Assembly (NCBI RefSeq): GCF_030552475.1
Contig: NZ_JAUPED010000005.1
Coordinates: 1 to 64,000, forward strand
DNA: 64,000 nucleotides
From: Mariniflexile sp. AS56
GTDB taxonomy: Bacteria > Bacteroidota > Bacteroidia > Flavobacteriales > Flavobacteriaceae
Direction of reading: 5' to 3'
Shown: positions 8,743-16,938 of the stretch, piece after piece
Layout of the letters: each line of letters begins with the position of its first letter
Numbering within the stretch: the first letter of the stretch is position 1
Position numbers and translations under genes: made by a program
The notes under the pieces: model-generated
What the model was told of the DNA's origin: nothing
The model's input: only the letters and a program-made list of their open reading frames with translations
Database searches by the model: none

Positions 8743-9876
8743 CTAGTTTTTAAATAATGTAGCTATTGGTTTCGTAGCCTCTTCAAAAGAAACCTCCATG
8801 GGTACTATTTCAACACCATTTCTTAATTTACCAACTCCTGTGGTAACAATTTTATCTTTAGCATCTACTCCAGATTCTATAACATATAGATTACCAATTG
8901 TTGCTTTCACTTTTATAAGCGTAGTAACCACTTTGTTATCGTCACCCAATTTGTAAATCATAACATTGCCCTGTTGTTCGTAAGTAGCTTCTTGAGGTAC
9001 CACCGTCACGTTTTCATAAACGGTAGGTATTTGAATTTTACCACTATTTCCGTTAGTTAATAACTGTGTTGGGTTATTAAAAACCGCTCTTAAACTTACG
9101 GTTCCTGTGCTTTTATTGACTTGCCCTGTACTAGTTTCAATTTTCCCTTTTTCAGAATATGTACTTCCGTTAGCTAAAATTAAATTTACAGCACTATAAT
9201 TATCTAGCTTTTCTTTTAAACTAGCACCTTCTGCATTTTGCAAAAAGTTTAAATACTGCGTTTCATTCAAGCTGAAAAACGCATAAACTTTACTAATATC
9301 ACTCACGGTTGTTAATGGTGCCCCATCGTTTGGGCTTACCAATGTACCTTCTCTAAAATTAATAGCACCAATAAAACCGTCTACAGGACTTTTAATCGTA
9401 GCATAACCAATATTTGCAGAGACACTGCTGTAATTCGCTTTTGCCTGTGCTAAATTAGCCTTAGCCGTTTCAAGTTGCACAGCACTAATAATATTTTTTT
9501 CAACTAAAGGAATTAATTTATTCACCTCTACTTGTGCCACATTAACACGTGCTTTGGCTGCACCTGCATCTTGACTTAAAGACTGTGTTTCTAATTTGAA
9601 TAACACTTGACCTTTACGTACTTTCTCACCTTCATCGACCATCACTTTTTGGATATAACCAGATGTTTTTGCACGAACTGCACTGTTTATAATACCTTCT
9701 AAATTTGTTGGGTATTCCTGAAAACCCGTTACTGTTTTTGGCTCTAATTGGGCTACAGGGAAAGGTAAGGGAGCCGCAGATGCTGCTGCCGCTTTTGCAT
9801 CTCCTTTACTGCCACAACTTAAAAAAAGTAACACGAAGCTTAGTGTTAATACGGTGTATATATTATTTTTTTTCAT
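8743..9876 (-). CDS. RND efflux periplasmic adaptor (membrane fusion protein)
   Basis: Links the inner membrane pump to the outer membrane channel. The 377-residue protein has a lipoprotein signal (lipobox LSCG near residue 21). A lipoyl/biotinyl-like half-motif follows (AKTSGYIQKVMVDEGEKV), then a helical hairpin rich in Ala, Gln and Lys (~105-150). The second lipoyl half (IKSPVDGFIGAINFREG), a beta barrel and the membrane-proximal domain complete it. This is the AcrA/HlyD family order. It is 11 bases after the regulator gene and 21 bases before the pump gene, so all four are one operon. Confidence 0.93.
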   Translation of the reverse strand: MKKNNIYTVLTLSFVLLFLSCGSKGDAKAAAASAAPLPFPVAQLEPKTVTGFQEYPTNLEGIINSAVRAKTSGYIQKVMVDEGEKVRKGQVLFKLETQSLSQDAGAAKARVNVAQVEVNKLIPLVEKNIISAVQLETAKANLAQAKANYSSVSANIGYATIKSPVDGFIGAINFREGTLVSPNDGAPLTTVSDISKVYAFFSLNETQYLNFLQNAEGASLKEKLDNYSAVNLILANGSTYSEKGKIETSTGQVNKSTGTVSLRAVFNNPTQLLTNGNSGKIQIPTVYENVTVVPQEATYEQQGNVMIYKLGDDNKVVTTLIKVKATIGNLYVIESGVDAKDKIVTTGVGKLRNGVEIVPMEVSFEEATKPIATLFKN

Positions 9877-9887
9877 TTTATCTGAGT

Positions 9888-10391
9888 TTAAATACTAATT
9901 GTATTGTCTGTTATTTTTGTTTTTAAAGCGGTTATGGAAGCGCTGGCTTCGTCTATATATTTAATGTAATCTGTATGGAATTCTAAATCAAATTTCTCTT
10001 CTTCTTTCTCGATCTTAAAGTTGTTTATTACTTCCTTATAATCTTTAATCTCTAAATGTATTTTTCGCTCTTCATCCCAATGATTTACCATTTTATCAAT
10101 GTGTTGGATTATGATGTCTTTATTAATTATAAAATACTTTTTACGATCTCCAGTTTTTGTGAAATACTGAATTTTATTTAAATCTTGCAGATGATTTAAA
10201 TGCGTTGAAATGGTACTTTTACTAGCACAAAGAATGCTTACCATATCTTCAAAAGTAGTTCCTGCTTTACCTGTAAGTATAATATAAGATAGTATACGGG
10301 CCGCAACAGGAGCTAACTGCTCTCTGTTTTCCAAATGCACACCTAGTTTTTCAACCAGAGCCATTTTTTCTTTGCAAACGTTATCTTTCAT
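9888..10391 (-). CDS. GbsR/MarR-type winged-helix regulator of the efflux operon
   Basis: A 167-residue DNA-binding protein, first gene of the efflux operon. The winged helix is at about residues 20-95: ARILSYIILTGKAGTTFED, then the recognition helix ASKSTISTHLNHLQ, then a wing with KKYFIIN. The C-terminal half is a charged helical region likely to dimerise. The layout is that of GbsR-like MarR relatives. Being first in the operon, with a 22-base palindrome overlapping the upstream promoter zone, it is most likely an autorepressor of the pump. The inducer is unknown. Confidence 0.85.
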   Translation of the reverse strand: MKDNVCKEKMALVEKLGVHLENREQLAPVAARILSYIILTGKAGTTFEDMVSILCASKSTISTHLNHLQDLNKIQYFTKTGDRKKYFIINKDIIIQHIDKMVNHWDEERKIHLEIKDYKEVINNFKIEKEEEKFDLEFHTDYIKYIDEASASITALKTKITDNTISI

Positions 10392-10452
10392 TTTTGATTA
10401 TTTTATTACTGAATAGCGAACTCAATGTATTCATGCACAGTAAATATTTCTG

Positions 10453-10460
10453 CAAAAATA
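10453..10460 (-). promoter_or_regulatory. -7 promoter box of the efflux operon
   Basis: On the minus strand this reads TATTTTTG, a full TANNTTTG match, 61 bases before the regulator start codon. The palindromic operator lies just upstream, where the -33 region would be. Confidence 0.7.
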
Positions 10461-10464
10461 AAAC

Positions 10465-10486
10465 TAGTTCGGAACAAACCGAACTA
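10465..10486. promoter_or_regulatory. Palindromic operator of the efflux operon
   Basis: TAGTTCGG (10465-10472) and CCGAACTA (10479-10486) form a perfect 8-base inverted repeat around AACAAA. It starts four bases upstream of the -7 box, so a bound repressor would cover the -33 region. The likely ligand is the GbsR/MarR-type product of the first gene. The site is seen; the binding is inferred. Confidence 0.75.
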
Positions 10487-10510
10487 AACGAAGTTAAAAA
10501 ATTGTTAAAT

Positions 10511-10536
10511 AAAAAAGCCGATGAAATCATCGGCTT
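10511..10536 (-). terminator. Terminator of pheS
   Basis: AAGCCGATGA (10515-10524) pairs with TCATCGGCTT (10527-10536); on the minus strand the stem is followed by TTTTTTATTT. It lies 30 bases after the pheS stop. Confidence 0.85.
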
Positions 10537-10565
10537 AAGAAATAATATTAAAATGAATTTATAGC

Positions 10566-11585
10566 TTATAATGCAGACTTAAACTGCTCTAAAAACCTAA
10601 CATCATTTTCACTTAATAAACGTATATCATTTATTTGGTGAAGTAACATCGCAATACGATCGATACCTACACCAAAAGCAAAACCAGAATATTCTTTAGA
10701 ATCTATTTTGCAGTTTTCTAAAACGTTTGGATCTACCATACCACAGCCACCAATTTCTAACCAACCTGTACCTTTAGTAATGCGGTAATCAGATTCAGTT
10801 TCCAATCCCCAGTACACATCAATTTCTGCGCTTGGCTCTGTAAACGGGAAATAAGATGGACGTAAGCGTATCTTCGATTTTCCAAACATTTGAGTAGTAA
10901 AATATTGTAGCGTTTGCTTTAAATCGGCAAAACTCACATCTTTATCAATATACAAACCTTCTACCTGATGGAAAAAACAATGAGAACGCGCTGAAATAGC
11001 TTCGTTACGGTATACACGTCCCGGAGAAATAGTACGTATAGGCGGTTGGTTTTCTTCCATATAACGCACCTGTACCGAACTGGTGTGTGTGCGTAATAAA
11101 ATATCTGGATCTGTTTGCACAAAAAACGTATCCTGCATATCACGTGCTGGATGGTATTCCGGCAGGTTTAAAGCTGTAAAATTATGCCAATCATCTTCTA
11201 TCTCCGGACCTTCACTTACATTAAAACCAATGTTCGAAAAGATATCGGTAATTTGATTTTTAACAATAGAAATAGGATGACGCGCACCTATTTGAATAGG
11301 ACTTCCTGGGCGCGATAAATCGCCATAAATACCTTTTACTTCTTCCTTACTTTCTAGCTCTTCTTTTAAAGTATTTACTTTCGCTTCCGCTACTTTTTTA
11401 AGGGTGTTTATAGTTTGTCCAAATTCCTTTTTCTGGTCGTTGGCAACGTTTTTAAACTCGGCAAAAAAGTCGTTAAGCAACCCTTTTTTTCCTAAATATT
11501 TTATTCTAAAAACCTCTACTTCTTCCTTAGTCTGTGCTTTAAAGGCATCCGCTTCGGCAATAAGTTCTTTTATCTTGTCTATCAT
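10566..11585 (-). CDS. pheS: Phenylalanine-tRNA ligase alpha subunit
   Basis: Charges tRNA-Phe in the cytoplasm as the catalytic subunit of the alpha2-beta2 enzyme. At 339 residues it is the normal length. The N-terminal ~85 residues form the tRNA-binding coiled coil. Class II motifs follow: GFNVSEGPEIEDDWHNF, then DTFFVQTD, RVYRNEAISARS (motif 2), and GFAFGVGIDRIAML near the C-terminus (motif 3). The start ATG at 11585 is followed directly by IDKIKELIAEA, as in relatives. pheT is not in the window, as is common in this group. It is followed by its own terminator. Confidence 0.96.
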   Translation of the reverse strand: MIDKIKELIAEADAFKAQTKEEVEVFRIKYLGKKGLLNDFFAEFKNVANDQKKEFGQTINTLKKVAEAKVNTLKEELESKEEVKGIYGDLSRPGSPIQIGARHPISIVKNQITDIFSNIGFNVSEGPEIEDDWHNFTALNLPEYHPARDMQDTFFVQTDPDILLRTHTSSVQVRYMEENQPPIRTISPGRVYRNEAISARSHCFFHQVEGLYIDKDVSFADLKQTLQYFTTQMFGKSKIRLRPSYFPFTEPSAEIDVYWGLETESDYRITKGTGWLEIGGCGMVDPNVLENCKIDSKEYSGFAFGVGIDRIAMLLHQINDIRLLSENDVRFLEQFKSAL

Positions 11586-11639
11586 AACTTCCTTAAAATG
11601 ATGGCAAATTTAATTAATTTCTAGTCATTACTAGGTGGA

Positions 11640-11657
11640 AACCACGAAGTAATCTGT
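11640..11657. repeat. REP-like phrase, copy 2
   Basis: AACCACGAAGTAATCTGT, 16 of 18 bases identical to 3559-3576. It sits in the 131-base gap before pheS, where no gene is seen. Confidence 0.5.
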
Positions 11658-11716
11658 AAAAAAGACACAGATAGCTTCAGCAAATGAAAAATTCGCTAAG
11701 CAATAACTCAAAAAAA

Positions 11717-12073
11717 CTAATTTATGTATTCGGTTTCTAAAAAGTAATTTACAACCGCTTCTTTCATTAAAACACTTTGCTCACCTGCTTTTAAATGAGG
11801 CAATTCACCTATAGTTTTGTAATGTGGCCAACCTTCATCATCTACATACTCAAGTTCATAATAACCGTAAGGCGCGAGCAACTTACAAATGGCTATGTGC
11901 ATTAAATCTAATTTTTGGTCTTTTTTAAAGGTTTTATCTAATTGCCCTAATTCTTGCACACCTATTAAATAAATAATAGCATCGAGGTCTAGTGTATCAC
12001 CATCGGCAAATTGATTGGATAGTTTATTTACTACCAATTCCCAGCGTTCTTTTAATTGTTCGTCTCTAGACAT
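11717..12073 (-). CDS. Conserved-type hypothetical protein, 118 residues
   Basis: Not recognised by function. It is a soluble, acidic, mostly helical 118-residue protein. It begins MSRDEQLKERWELV, then a segment with LDAIIYLIGVQELG, and ends with an aromatic-rich part (YGYYELEYVDDEGWPHY). The frame is open to an ATG at 12109, but that would overlap the leader of the divergent cvpA gene. The ATG at 12073 starts a typical charged N-terminus and is preferred. It lies between pheS and cvpA. No catalytic motif, signal peptide or membrane segment is visible. Confidence 0.75.
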   Translation of the reverse strand: MSRDEQLKERWELVVNKLSNQFADGDTLDLDAIIYLIGVQELGQLDKTFKKDQKLDLMHIAICKLLAPYGYYELEYVDDEGWPHYKTIGELPHLKAGEQSVLMKEAVVNYFLETEYIN

Positions 12074-12180
12074 TTCTCGAGTGGAAAATTTAATGTTTGA
12101 AAGTTGCAAAGTTAGTAAACCTCTATGGGTCTAGACTGCTTCTCTGTTTAAAAAATTATATATTTACAAAAACTGTTTTA

Positions 12181-12729
12181 ATGAATGCTTTAGATATTGT
12201 TTTATTAGCCTTTTTAATTCTTGGGTTGGTACGTGGTTTTTGGCGCGGACTTTTTGTTGAAGTAGCTTCCTTAGTTGCTTTAATCGCTGGGGTTTACGGC
12301 GCTTTCCACTTTAGTGATTTTGCCTCTAAATTTTTAAAAGAGAAAGTAGATTGGAATGAAAATACTATAAACATTGTGGCCTTTGTAGGCACATTAATTC
12401 TTATTGTTTTAGCGGTTGCTTTGGCAGGAAAAGCCTTAACAAAAATAGCAGATTTCGCAGCACTTGGCTTGGTTAACAAAGCATTAGGTGCGCTTTTTGG
12501 CGGATTAAAAATGGCCGTAATTTTAAGTGCTATCCTAATTATTTTTGAAAAAATAAACACAACTATTCCGTTTACTGCGGAAGAAGATAAAGAAGCCTCG
12601 GTACTTTACACGCCTATAAGATCTATTGTGCCCTTAATTTTTCCAAATTTAATAGTGAATGGCAAACCAATTGGAGATGACTTAGAGAAGGAACCGTTAG
12701 AAAACGAAGCCTTAATAATAGTTAAATAA
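12181..12729 (+). CDS. cvpA: CvpA family inner membrane protein
   Basis: A 182-residue membrane protein that begins MNALDIVLLAFLILGLVRGFWRG, the typical first helix of the CvpA (colicin V production) family, with the conserved G-x-x-R-G-F/W pattern. Four hydrophobic segments lie at about 5-20, 27-45, 62-82 and 100-125, followed by a soluble tail of ~60 residues. The frame is open 28 codons upstream, but the ATG at 12181 gives the family N-terminus. In other bacteria CvpA affects envelope integrity and biofilm; the exact activity is not known. Single gene, divergent from the 118-residue gene. Confidence 0.88.
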   Translation: MNALDIVLLAFLILGLVRGFWRGLFVEVASLVALIAGVYGAFHFSDFASKFLKEKVDWNENTINIVAFVGTLILIVLAVALAGKALTKIADFAALGLVNKALGALFGGLKMAVILSAILIIFEKINTTIPFTAEEDKEASVLYTPIRSIVPLIFPNLIVNGKPIGDDLEKEPLENEALIIVK

Positions 12730-12738
12730 ACGTTTTAT

Positions 12739-13365
12739 CTAATCTAAATGATAAATCTCTCTAATGTTTTCAAGAATACTTTCGAAGTCTATTTTTAAAT
12801 CTATTAGTTCACCCGTATGCACATCGAACACCCAACCGTGCACTATTAATCCGCGTTCGCGAGCTGCTTTTTGAATGGCAGCCGTTTTAATGAGGTTTAC
12901 ACATTGTTCTTGCACATTAAGTTCTACAAGTCTATCATATTTAGTTTCTTGATCGCTTATAGCGTTCAACTCACTTTTATGAATTCGGTACACATCGCGA
13001 ATGTTGCGCAACCATGGGTTTAAGACACCTAAATCTGCCGACTGCATCGCTGCTTTGACTCCGCCACAGGCATAATGACCACAAACTACCACATGATTGA
13101 CTTTAAGATGCACCACTGCATATTCAACAACCGACATCACGTTTAAATCGGTTCCTGAAACCATATTAGCAATGTTACGATGTACAAAGACGTCTCCAGG
13201 TCCCAAACCCATTAATTCCTCTGCCGTAACGCGACTATCAGAACAACCAATAAATAATAATTCGGGACTTTGACCTTCGCCTAAATTTTCAAAATAATGT
13301 GCATCGGTATCTAGCTTCTCCTTAATCCATTGTTTATTATTCTGAAAGACTTTATCTAAGTTCAT
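12739..13365 (-). CDS. Beta-class carbonic anhydrase
   Basis: Interconverts CO2 and bicarbonate in the cytoplasm. The 208-residue chain has all zinc ligands and the catalytic dyad: CSDSR with Cys41, Asp43 and Arg45, and HYACGG with His97 and Cys100. VHRNIAN at ~61-67 is also typical. Length fits the bacterial Can type. It converges on cvpA with a 9-base gap. It lies downstream of the bat operon on the same strand with a 39-base gap, so it may be read through from batE or be transcribed alone. Confidence 0.94.
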   Translation of the reverse strand: MNLDKVFQNNKQWIKEKLDTDAHYFENLGEGQSPELLFIGCSDSRVTAEELMGLGPGDVFVHRNIANMVSGTDLNVMSVVEYAVVHLKVNHVVVCGHYACGGVKAAMQSADLGVLNPWLRNIRDVYRIHKSELNAISDQETKYDRLVELNVQEQCVNLIKTAAIQKAARERGLIVHGWVFDVHTGELIDLKIDFESILENIREIYHLD

Positions 13366-13404
13366 ATATAATAATTAATAAGGTTAAAGATACTGTAAAG
13401 GAAG

Positions 13405-14154
13405 TTACAGCGCTTTTATATCTTCGGAAGATACCCAACCCGTTTTACCGTCTTGAAGCTTAATTTTCCTCCAATTTGAAACCGTATCTAACACTTGAAC
13501 CTTCGTGCCTTCATGCAACCTAAACGACTCGTCGCTTCTGTTATTTGGGGCATTCTTTACCAAAATTTCTTTAGCAAACACAATCGCTGGTTTATCCTTT
13601 TTATCTAAATTGAACTTATGAAATGCAAACAACAAACTCACACACATCAATATTAAGGATACCAAACTACCTAAAAAAGTTAAACGTTTTCTAAGTGACG
13701 AATAAGCAAAATAGTATATCAAGAATAAAATTACAAAACAAAACACAAAGCCAATTGAAACTTTCGCCCACCCATCAAACTCCATTCTGTTGGTGGCGTT
13801 ATTTACTATTTTTGATAATCCAGCTTCAGGAACCACTTCAATGGCATCAATAGTCATGTTTTGTGCAAAAGCCAAGTTGTTTTTTATATCTTGATCATTA
13901 GGCGCTAACTGCAATGCCTTTTCATAGTAATAAATACTTGGTGCTATATTGTTTAATTTATAGTGGGCATTCCCTAAATTAAAATACAGTTCAGCTGAAT
14001 GATTTTTAGTATCTAAAATGGTTTTATACTTATCGATAGCATCGCCATATTTTCCGGCGTTATATAATGCATTAGCCTGCTCGAAAACAGCTGTATTTTG
14101 TGCCATCAAACCAACACTGAACAAAAACGATAGTATGTATAATAACTGTTTCAT
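13405..14154 (-). CDS. batE: BatE-like TPR/SH3 protein
   Basis: The last gene of the MoxR/Bat operon. A signal peptide (MKQLLYILSFLFSVGLMAQ) is followed by TPR repeats at about 25-95 (NALYNAGKYGDAIDKY, AELYFNLGNAHYKL). Two membrane helices lie at about 135-175, and a C-terminal bacterial SH3 domain is marked by VQVLDTVSNWRKI and GKTGWVSSEDI. The frame is open to an ATG at 14175 inside batD, but the ATG at 14154 lies one base after the batD stop and begins the signal peptide. Bat proteins are linked to aerotolerance and envelope stress in Bacteroidota; BatE is presumed to be a periplasmic/inner membrane scaffold. Confidence 0.88.
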   Translation of the reverse strand: MKQLLYILSFLFSVGLMAQNTAVFEQANALYNAGKYGDAIDKYKTILDTKNHSAELYFNLGNAHYKLNNIAPSIYYYEKALQLAPNDQDIKNNLAFAQNMTIDAIEVVPEAGLSKIVNNATNRMEFDGWAKVSIGFVFCFVILFLIYYFAYSSLRKRLTFLGSLVSLILMCVSLLFAFHKFNLDKKDKPAIVFAKEILVKNAPNNRSDESFRLHEGTKVQVLDTVSNWRKIKLQDGKTGWVSSEDIKAL

Positions 14155-14155
14155 C

Positions 14156-15928
14156 TTAACGTGCTTGTTTATCAATTAAAGAAATAGTTTTCGCTGCTTT
14201 ATCATAATCTTCTTGCATGGTTACAATATCTATAGGTGTGTAACGTGCCAATTCGCAACTTTCTAAAATTTTATTAAAATCGACGATCACCTCGTTGTCA
14301 ACCTGCTTAACCGCTAACAATTCATTAATTTTATCCTTACTTAAATCGCTGGTTTCAATGTGTAACTTTCCTTTTAAATAATTGTGTAACGCTTTCTCTA
14401 AAGCAATGTAAAACGCTTCTTTTTTACCAAGCGATTTTTTAGCATGACTTAAATATTTTCTAGCCAACTTATCAGCTTTTCTAATTTTATTACCATACAC
14501 ATCAGCATCGCGTGTTGCTTTCTTATTTCTAATCATAATCGCTAAAGGAATGGCTAAAAATGGCAGTAATAACAAACTCCAAAACCCTGTTGTTTTAAAG
14601 AATTTTGAACTGCTAACACTCACAAAATTGGTGCTGGTTTTAATAAATGCAAATTGATCTTTATTAAGAATAACAGCTTGCTTTCCGTTACTTGCCATGG
14701 CTGCATTATTGGCATTGACACTATTTACGGGGCCACCTAAAACATCTAAAACAATTTCGTTAGATGTTAAACGCTTATAACTTTCTGTTTTTAAATCGAA
14801 GTACGAAAAGGAAATACTTGGTATGGGATACTTCCCTTTGTATTGTGGTACGATGGTATAACTATCGGAAATAGTTCCCTGCATACCAGAAAGGGTTGTA
14901 TTAACTTCCTCCTTGTATTCCGGTTCATAAACCTCTAGTGAACTTGGCAACGACACTTTAGGTAGCTTAAAAAGCTTTAAATTTCCGTTTCCACTAACTG
15001 CTACTTTTAATTGTAAAGATTCGGATGCGTCTAAACTTGTTTTTGATGGCACAACCTCAAAACTAAAGTTACCAACAGCTCCAGAAAAATCTAAAGGTTT
15101 TCCTTCTTCAGGCAATGCTTTAACCGTAATCGTGCTATTCCCAGCAGAAACTACTTTGTTGGTGCGCGTCATTAAAAGGCTTCCAAAAATATCGCGTCTG
15201 TTGGTTGGTACACGCAAAGAAATATCTAAACTTAAAGGTTCAATATCAAGTTTACCTGTTTTTTGAGGATATAACACCACTTTCTTTAACACTAAAAATC
15301 GGTAATCTTCCCCTTTGTAAGTACCGTTTTGTACTTTCTGTCCTTGTGTGTTTATGTTCTGACTCCAAAAGTCGTTGTAACGTGGGCTATCAATTTCATT
15401 CCAGTTATCTACAGCGATGGTTGGAGACACATAAAGCTTATATACAACGGTGATAGCTTCATTTAAATACGGACTGGTTTTTGAAATTTCAGCAACCAAA
15501 TGAATATTTTCTGAAGCAATATACTCTGGATTATTAGGGTCTTTAGGGATGTCTACCGCAGCAGTAACCTCAACTGCAATAGGTACCGTCTTGAACGTTT
15601 CGCCGCCAATATTAATAGTAGCTTGACCAATAGTAAAATTACCTCGGCCTTTAGGCGCTAAAAAATAGCTATATGTTTTGCTGAAGCTTCCAACCCCATT
15701 TGCATACACTCTTTTAACCGATTGATTCGGGCCACCAACTACGGTGAAATTAGCAAAATCTGGTGGATTGAAATTATCGCCATCTTGATTCATTTCAAAA
15801 TCGATGCGCAAACGCTCATTAACCCCAAGTTTTTGTTTGCTCACTTTAGCATCAAACTTAACTTGTGCAGAAGCCATACTTGTTACAAGTATGAATAATA
15901 GTATGTATGTGTGTTTTATAAATTTCAT
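14156..15928 (-). CDS. batD: BatD protein
   Basis: A 590-residue envelope protein of the Bat complex. It has a signal peptide (ending SMASAQ near residue 22) and a long beta-sandwich region with the BatD/oxygen-tolerance signature (LGVNERLRIDFEM, FTVVGGPNQS, SYFLAPKGRGNFTIG). One transmembrane helix at ~445-465 is followed by a cytoplasmic helical tail (AFYIALEKALHNYLKGK, CELARYTP). The length is normal for BatD. It is one base from batE and 82 bases from batC. It probably organises the VWA proteins BatA and BatB on the periplasmic side; the precise activity is not established. Confidence 0.9.
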   Translation of the reverse strand: MKFIKHTYILLFILVTSMASAQVKFDAKVSKQKLGVNERLRIDFEMNQDGDNFNPPDFANFTVVGGPNQSVKRVYANGVGSFSKTYSYFLAPKGRGNFTIGQATINIGGETFKTVPIAVEVTAAVDIPKDPNNPEYIASENIHLVAEISKTSPYLNEAITVVYKLYVSPTIAVDNWNEIDSPRYNDFWSQNINTQGQKVQNGTYKGEDYRFLVLKKVVLYPQKTGKLDIEPLSLDISLRVPTNRRDIFGSLLMTRTNKVVSAGNSTITVKALPEEGKPLDFSGAVGNFSFEVVPSKTSLDASESLQLKVAVSGNGNLKLFKLPKVSLPSSLEVYEPEYKEEVNTTLSGMQGTISDSYTIVPQYKGKYPIPSISFSYFDLKTESYKRLTSNEIVLDVLGGPVNSVNANNAAMASNGKQAVILNKDQFAFIKTSTNFVSVSSSKFFKTTGFWSLLLLPFLAIPLAIMIRNKKATRDADVYGNKIRKADKLARKYLSHAKKSLGKKEAFYIALEKALHNYLKGKLHIETSDLSKDKINELLAVKQVDNEVIVDFNKILESCELARYTPIDIVTMQEDYDKAAKTISLIDKQAR

Positions 15929-16010
15929 AATAATTAACGAACAACGATTAACAATTTTGCATTCACAATGTCGCTCTCGAACCTGTAAAAATCAAAATTC
16001 ATAATTCGTT

Positions 16011-16841
16011 TTACCAATCTTTTTCTGTTTTTACTTTGCTGCCTTTTTGCTTTTCAGCATTTACTTTTTCTTGAACCTTTTGTTCTTGATTGTTCATGGC
16101 TTCTAATAAACTCTTAACCTGTTGTGGAGACATTTGTCCTGGGCGAGGTTGTGGCGGCTGTTGCTTTTCCTTCTCGTCACCTTTCCCTTTATCGTCTTTT
16201 TCATCTTTAGGCTTTCCTTTATCATCCTTCTTATCGTCGCCCTCTTTTTTGTCTTGGTCTTTTTGATCTTGATTTTTCTTATCGTCTTTATTATCGCCCT
16301 TATCGTCTTTCTTATCTTGATCCTTTTTGTCGTCTTTTTTATCCTTGTCCTTATCGTCCTTTTTATCGTCTTCCTTATCTTTTTGTTGCTCTGCACATAT
16401 TTTAGCTAAGCCCAAATTATAACGGGTTTCCTCATCGGAAGGGTCGTTTCTTAAGGCATTTTTATAGGCTTCAACCGCTTCTTTACACTTTTTATTCTTC
16501 ATAAGCACATTCCCTATGTTGTGATATGCTTTATGCTTTTCAACTTTTGATGTCGATATTTTTGCCGCTTCATCTAAACGATACAAAGCCTCATCAAAAC
16601 TTCCTTTTTTAATATAAGAGCTTCCTAAATTATAGATACCTGAAACAGTTGTTCCTTGTTCTGAAATGGCTTTTCTATATTCCTTTTCAGCTGAAACAAA
16701 ATCATCTTCACCTATTAAATTATTTCCTTCATACACATAATTATTAGCCTTTTTGGCTGCTAAAAGGGCTGCCTTCTCTTGCTCTTGAGCGAAAGAAAAC
16801 GTCGTGGTTAGTGCTATTATGATAAAAAATATATACTTCAT
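16011..16841 (-). CDS. batC: BatC TPR protein with a Lys/Asp repeat tract
   Basis: A 276-residue exported TPR protein of the Bat operon. The signal peptide ends TFSFAQ (~residue 18). TPR repeats run from about 30 to 150 (GIYNLGSSYIKKGSFDEALY, KAYHNIGNVLMKN, ETRYNLGLAKI). Then comes a striking ~80-residue tract made almost only of Lys, Asp, Glu, Gln and Gly (repeats of the type DKKDDK). A Pro/Gln hinge and a helix with SPQQVKSLLEAMNNQEQ close the chain; this last helix recurs in BatC proteins. The tract is low-complexity at DNA level and opens long false frames on both strands. It is probably a flexible spacer; its length may vary between strains. Confidence 0.88.
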   Translation of the reverse strand: MKYIFFIIIALTTTFSFAQEQEKAALLAAKKANNYVYEGNNLIGEDDFVSAEKEYRKAISEQGTTVSGIYNLGSSYIKKGSFDEALYRLDEAAKISTSKVEKHKAYHNIGNVLMKNKKCKEAVEAYKNALRNDPSDEETRYNLGLAKICAEQQKDKEDDKKDDKDKDKKDDKKDQDKKDDKGDNKDDKKNQDQKDQDKKEGDDKKDDKGKPKDEKDDKGKGDEKEKQQPPQPRPGQMSPQQVKSLLEAMNNQEQKVQEKVNAEKQKGSKVKTEKDW

Positions 16842-16938
16842 TTTTATGGTTCTTTAATCGACTGATAAATATATAAAACCAAACAACGGCTTATAGTTAA
16901 AGGTTTTATAAAATATTTAAATAACGCTTTCGCGGAAA

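Noticed and set aside
11404-11601. Frames opposite or beside pheS
   Set aside because: pheS has all class II motifs; the others lie fully inside it on the wrong strand.
16103-16409. Long open frames on both strands inside batC
   Set aside because: They arise from the repetitive Lys/Asp-coding DNA and encode only basic or hydrophobic low-complexity peptides; batC in the other frame has clear TPR domains.
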